The notes under the pieces: model-generated
Databases searched by the model: none
What the model was told of the DNA's origin: nothing
The model's input: the letters and a program-made list of their open reading frames with translations, nothing else
Source: Marinagarivorans sp. UBA5870
GTDB taxonomy: Bacteria; Pseudomonadota; Gammaproteobacteria; Pseudomonadales; Cellvibrionaceae
Length of the DNA: 8,304 nucleotides
Direction: 5' to 3'
Assembly: GCA_002432555.1 (NCBI GenBank)
Contig: DJFO01000431.1
Span: 539 to 8,842, forward strand
Made by a program: the position numbers and the translations under genes
Shown here: one piece after another, positions 6,295-8,304 of the stretch
How positions within the stretch are numbered: the first letter of the stretch is position 1
Layout of the letters: each line of letters begins with the position of its first letter

Positions 6295-7296
6295 ATGCGC
6301 AGGCTGAAAAGCAGTATCGAGCGGCAGTGGTATTCCCGCCCGGACTGGCTGCTGCTGTTCGCTCCCCTCGCCGCGCTTTTCCGCCTGTTGGCCGCTTGGC
6401 GCCGGCGGAACCAGAGCGCGGCTGCCATGCCGTCGCCGGTCCCCGTGCTGGTGGTCGGCAACATAGTGGTGGGCGGCACCGGTAAAACTCCCGTCATCAT
6501 CGAGCTCTGCCGAGCGCTGCGCGCTGCCGGCCGGCGGCCCGTGGTGATCAGCCGCGGATACGGCGTCCCCGGCGAGACCTGCCGGGTTCTGCCGCCAAAT
6601 GCGGAAGCGGCGGAATTCGGTGATGAGCCCGTGCTAATTGCGCGGGCAACCCTCTGCCCTGTGGTGGTCGGTGCCGACCGGGCAGCCGCCGTCCGCCAGG
6701 TAAAAGAGCAGAATCTCGGCGACCTGGTGCTGAGCGACGACGGCCTGCAGCATTACCGGCTGGCCCGCACCTGGGAAATCGCGGTGATCGACGGTGAGCG
6801 GCGGCTCGGCAACGGCTGGTGTTTGCCCGTCGGGCCCCTGCGCGAACCGCCCGCGCGCCTGCTCCGCGTGAACGCGGTGTTGATCAACGGTCCGCTGTTT
6901 TCCGCTCCCTGGTTACCACAGGGTCGCACTTTTGAGATGCAGCTGCAGCCGCGCAGTTGGCGGCACCTGCGCTCTGGCAGCGAAGTCGCCCTGAATGACT
7001 TGAACCTCGACGGGGCCACGGCGGTGGCGGGCATTGGCAATCCCCAACGTTTTTTTGCCACTTTGCGGACCTTGGGTTTTGCGGGGGCGAGCCGCGCATT
7101 TCCCGACCACCATCCGTTTCAGCCGCGGGATTTCGCCGGGCTCGAAACCAATCGGGTCTTGCTGACGGAAAAAGACGCGGTTAAGGTGCAAGCCTTCGCC
7201 GGGCAGGACTGGTGGTCACTGGCCGTTGATGCCCAGCTGCCTGCGGCGCTGGTGCGCGAGATCATCGCTGCCCTCGGCGACCCGGCTGCGCTTTAA
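6295..7296 (+). CDS. lpxK: Tetraacyldisaccharide 4'-kinase (lipid A kinase)
   Basis: The predicted product has 333 residues, full family length. LpxK phosphorylates the 4' position of the tetraacyl disaccharide at the inner membrane, giving lipid IVA, the acceptor for Kdo. The N-terminus (IERQWYSRPDWLLLF) contains a membrane-anchoring hydrophobic helix. The Walker A motif GGTGKT is at 60-65, preceded by VVGNIVVG. Other family motifs in order are ISRGYG (85-90), GDEPVLIA (109-116; Asp110 is plausibly the catalytic base described for Aquifex LpxK), SDDGLQHY (147-154), PVGPLREP (178-185), AGIGNPQRFF (245-254), FPDHHPF (269-275) and TEKDAVK (291-297). One departure is ATL at 118-120, where E. coli has RTG. 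The start lacks a good ribosome site and lies 10 bases after exbD, suggesting translational coupling. Next comes kdsB, giving consecutive lipid A-Kdo functions. Confidence 0.98.
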   Translation: MRRLKSSIERQWYSRPDWLLLFAPLAALFRLLAAWRRRNQSAAAMPSPVPVLVVGNIVVGGTGKTPVIIELCRALRAAGRRPVVISRGYGVPGETCRVLPPNAEAAEFGDEPVLIARATLCPVVVGADRAAAVRQVKEQNLGDLVLSDDGLQHYRLARTWEIAVIDGERRLGNGWCLPVGPLREPPARLLRVNAVLINGPLFSAPWLPQGRTFEMQLQPRSWRHLRSGSEVALNDLNLDGATAVAGIGNPQRFFATLRTLGFAGASRAFPDHHPFQPRDFAGLETNRVLLTEKDAVKVQAFAGQDWWSLAVDAQLPAALVREIIAALGDPAAL

Positions 7297-7322
7297 ACCC
7301 ATAGTTGTTATCGAACAATTTT

Positions 7323-8090
7323 ATGTTGCCATTCCACGTCATCATTCCCGCGCGCTACGGCTCCACCCGTCTGCCGGCAAAACCCCTGCTGCGGATCGGT
7401 GGCAAGCCCATGATTCAGTGGGTTTACGAAGCGGCCGAGCGCAGCAGTGCGGACCAGGTGGTGGTGGCGACCGACGACCACCGAGTGGCCGAGGCGGTTG
7501 CGGCTTTTGGCGGACCCGTCTGCTTCACGAGTGCGCATCACGAGTCGGGCACCGATCGCCTGCAGGAGGCGGCGCGTCAATTGCAGCTGGATGACTCAGC
7601 CATAGTGGTCAACGTGCAGGGCGACGAGCCGCTGGTGCCACCGCAGGTCATCGACCAAGTCGCGCAGCTGCTCGCGAATTGTCCCACTGCGGGCGTTGCA
7701 ACGCTCGCCGAACCGCTGATGGATGTTGCCGACTGTTTCAACCCGAATATCGTCAAGGTGGTCACCGACTTGCAAGGTCGCGCACTCTATTTTTCGCGTG
7801 CGCCCATTCCCTGGGGGCGCGACACCTACGCCGGTGATAACCCCGGCTTGCCGCCAGCGGAATTGGCTCGGCGTCATATTGGTATTTACGCCTACCGGGT
7901 CGCGCTCCTGCACGAATTTGTTCGCTGGCCGGTCGCCGCCCTGGAAACCTGGGAAAAGCTTGAGCAATTGCGTGTGCTCGCGCACGGCCGCCAGATCCAA
8001 GTCGCCTCTGCCTGCGCCCCAGTGCCCGGCGGAGTGGACACCCCGACCGACCTCGAGCGTGTGCGGCGTTTGATGGAGAAACTTGCATGA
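7323..8090 (+). CDS. kdsB: 3-deoxy-manno-octulosonate cytidylyltransferase (CMP-Kdo synthetase)
   Basis: The predicted product has 255 residues, close to the E. coli length. KdsB makes CMP-Kdo from CTP and Kdo in the cytoplasm, the activated sugar used by WaaA on lipid IVA. Recognised motifs are the nucleotide-binding [16 protein letters not shown] (7-22), ATDD (49-52), HESGTDR (73-79), VQGDEPL (98-104, with Asp101 as a likely metal ligand), the Kdo-contact area YFSRAPIPW (156-164), HIGIYAYR (185-192), LEQLRVL (213-219) and [12 protein letters not shown] (237-248, Asp239 the second metal ligand). The ATG at 7323 is chosen over a TTG at 7305 because the protein then begins [10 protein letters not shown] as in relatives; no clear ribosome site is visible. 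It lies 26 bases after lpxK, too short for the ycaR/Trm112-like gene often found between them. Its TGA overlaps the next ATG. Confidence 0.98.
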   Translation: MLPFHVIIPARYGSTRLPAKPLLRIGGKPMIQWVYEAAERSSADQVVVATDDHRVAEAVAAFGGPVCFTSAHHESGTDRLQEAARQLQLDDSAIVVNVQGDEPLVPPQVIDQVAQLLANCPTAGVATLAEPLMDVADCFNPNIVKVVTDLQGRALYFSRAPIPWGRDTYAGDNPGLPPAELARRHIGIYAYRVALLHEFVRWPVAALETWEKLEQLRVLAHGRQIQVASACAPVPGGVDTPTDLERVRRLMEKLA

Positions 8091-8304
8091 ACCAAACCAA
8101 CGTATTGATGGTGTGCCTGGGGAATATCTGTCGTTCGCCGACGGCTCAGGGCGTGCTGGAACATCTGGTGCGCAAGCGGGGATTGGAACACTGCATCCGT
8201 GTCGACTCCGCCGGCACTTCGGGCTGGCATATAGGTGAACCGCCCGATACCCGCAGCCGCCGCGCGGCGCAGAAGCGCGGTTATGATCTGAGCGCCCAGC
8301 GTGG
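8087..8304 (+). CDS. Low-molecular-weight protein tyrosine phosphatase (3' partial)
   Basis: The ATG overlaps the kdsB stop as ATGA, with GGAG at 8075-8078 eight bases upstream, so translation is likely coupled. The frame stays open for 72 codons to the window end, about half of a typical 150-160 residue enzyme. Residues 8-20 ([13 protein letters not shown]) carry the phosphatase loop CX5R with nucleophile Cys10, Arg16 and following Ser17. [15 protein letters not shown] and [14 protein letters not shown] continue the family pattern (conserved D-S-A-G-T and a G-x-x-x-D/P stretch). The acid Asp-Pro loop and the C-terminal tyrosines lie beyond the window. Family members remove phosphate from protein tyrosines, often on kinases that control polysaccharide export (Wzb/Wzc), but a phosphatase in this kdsB-linked position is also known in pseudomonads. 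Substrate here unknown; arsenate reductases share the fold but are less likely given the motif context. Confidence 0.95.
   Translation, partial: MNQTNVLMVCLGNICRSPTAQGVLEHLVRKRGLEHCIRVDSAGTSGWHIGEPPDTRSRRAAQKRGYDLSAQR

Noticed and set aside
5808..6500. - strand ORF of 230 residues across exbD and the lpxK start
   Set aside because: Both covered genes are certain; the antisense product shows no domain and no ribosome site was evident.

Overview
The window is a compact stretch of bacterial chromosome with small intergenic gaps, GC-rich except for a few AT-rich gaps. It very probably comes from a gammaproteobacterium related to the Pseudomonadales/Cellvibrionales. The main evidence is gene order: a DUF2062 gene divergent from comEC, then exbB-exbD-lpxK-kdsB-low-molecular-weight phosphatase on one strand. 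As I recall it, this is close to the P. aeruginosa arrangement around PA2978-PA2985. I see no mobile elements, tRNA, rRNA, CRISPR array or other sign of recent transfer.

Region 1 (1-2090, + strand) holds the C-terminal signalling half of a methyl-accepting chemotaxis protein (cut by the window start), an outer-membrane beta-barrel porin-like protein, and a very small secreted PstS-like substrate-binding protein. The gaps are 34 and 10 bases, so they look like one transcript. Together they could form an outer membrane - periplasm - chemoreceptor sensing set. This is the least conventional part of the window.

Region 2 (2082-2820) holds a DUF2062 membrane protein on the - strand. Its 3' end overlaps that of the substrate-binding gene by 9 bases. 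Its 5' side faces comEC across a 163-base divergent intergenic region.

Region 3 (2821-8304, + strand) holds comEC (DNA uptake channel/nuclease), exbB and exbD (proton-driven motor pair), lpxK (lipid A 4'-kinase), kdsB (CMP-Kdo synthetase) and the start of a low-molecular-weight protein tyrosine phosphatase gene (cut by the window end). The last two overlap by ATGA. From exbB onward the set serves lipopolysaccharide and envelope construction. LpxK completes the lipid IVA phosphorylation needed before Kdo transfer, and KdsB activates that Kdo. The motor pair and phosphatase are neighbours whose role here is not proven. The msbA and ycaR (Trm112-like) genes often found in such clusters are absent from this interval. 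An unusual 14-base tandem repeat fills the exbB-exbD gap.
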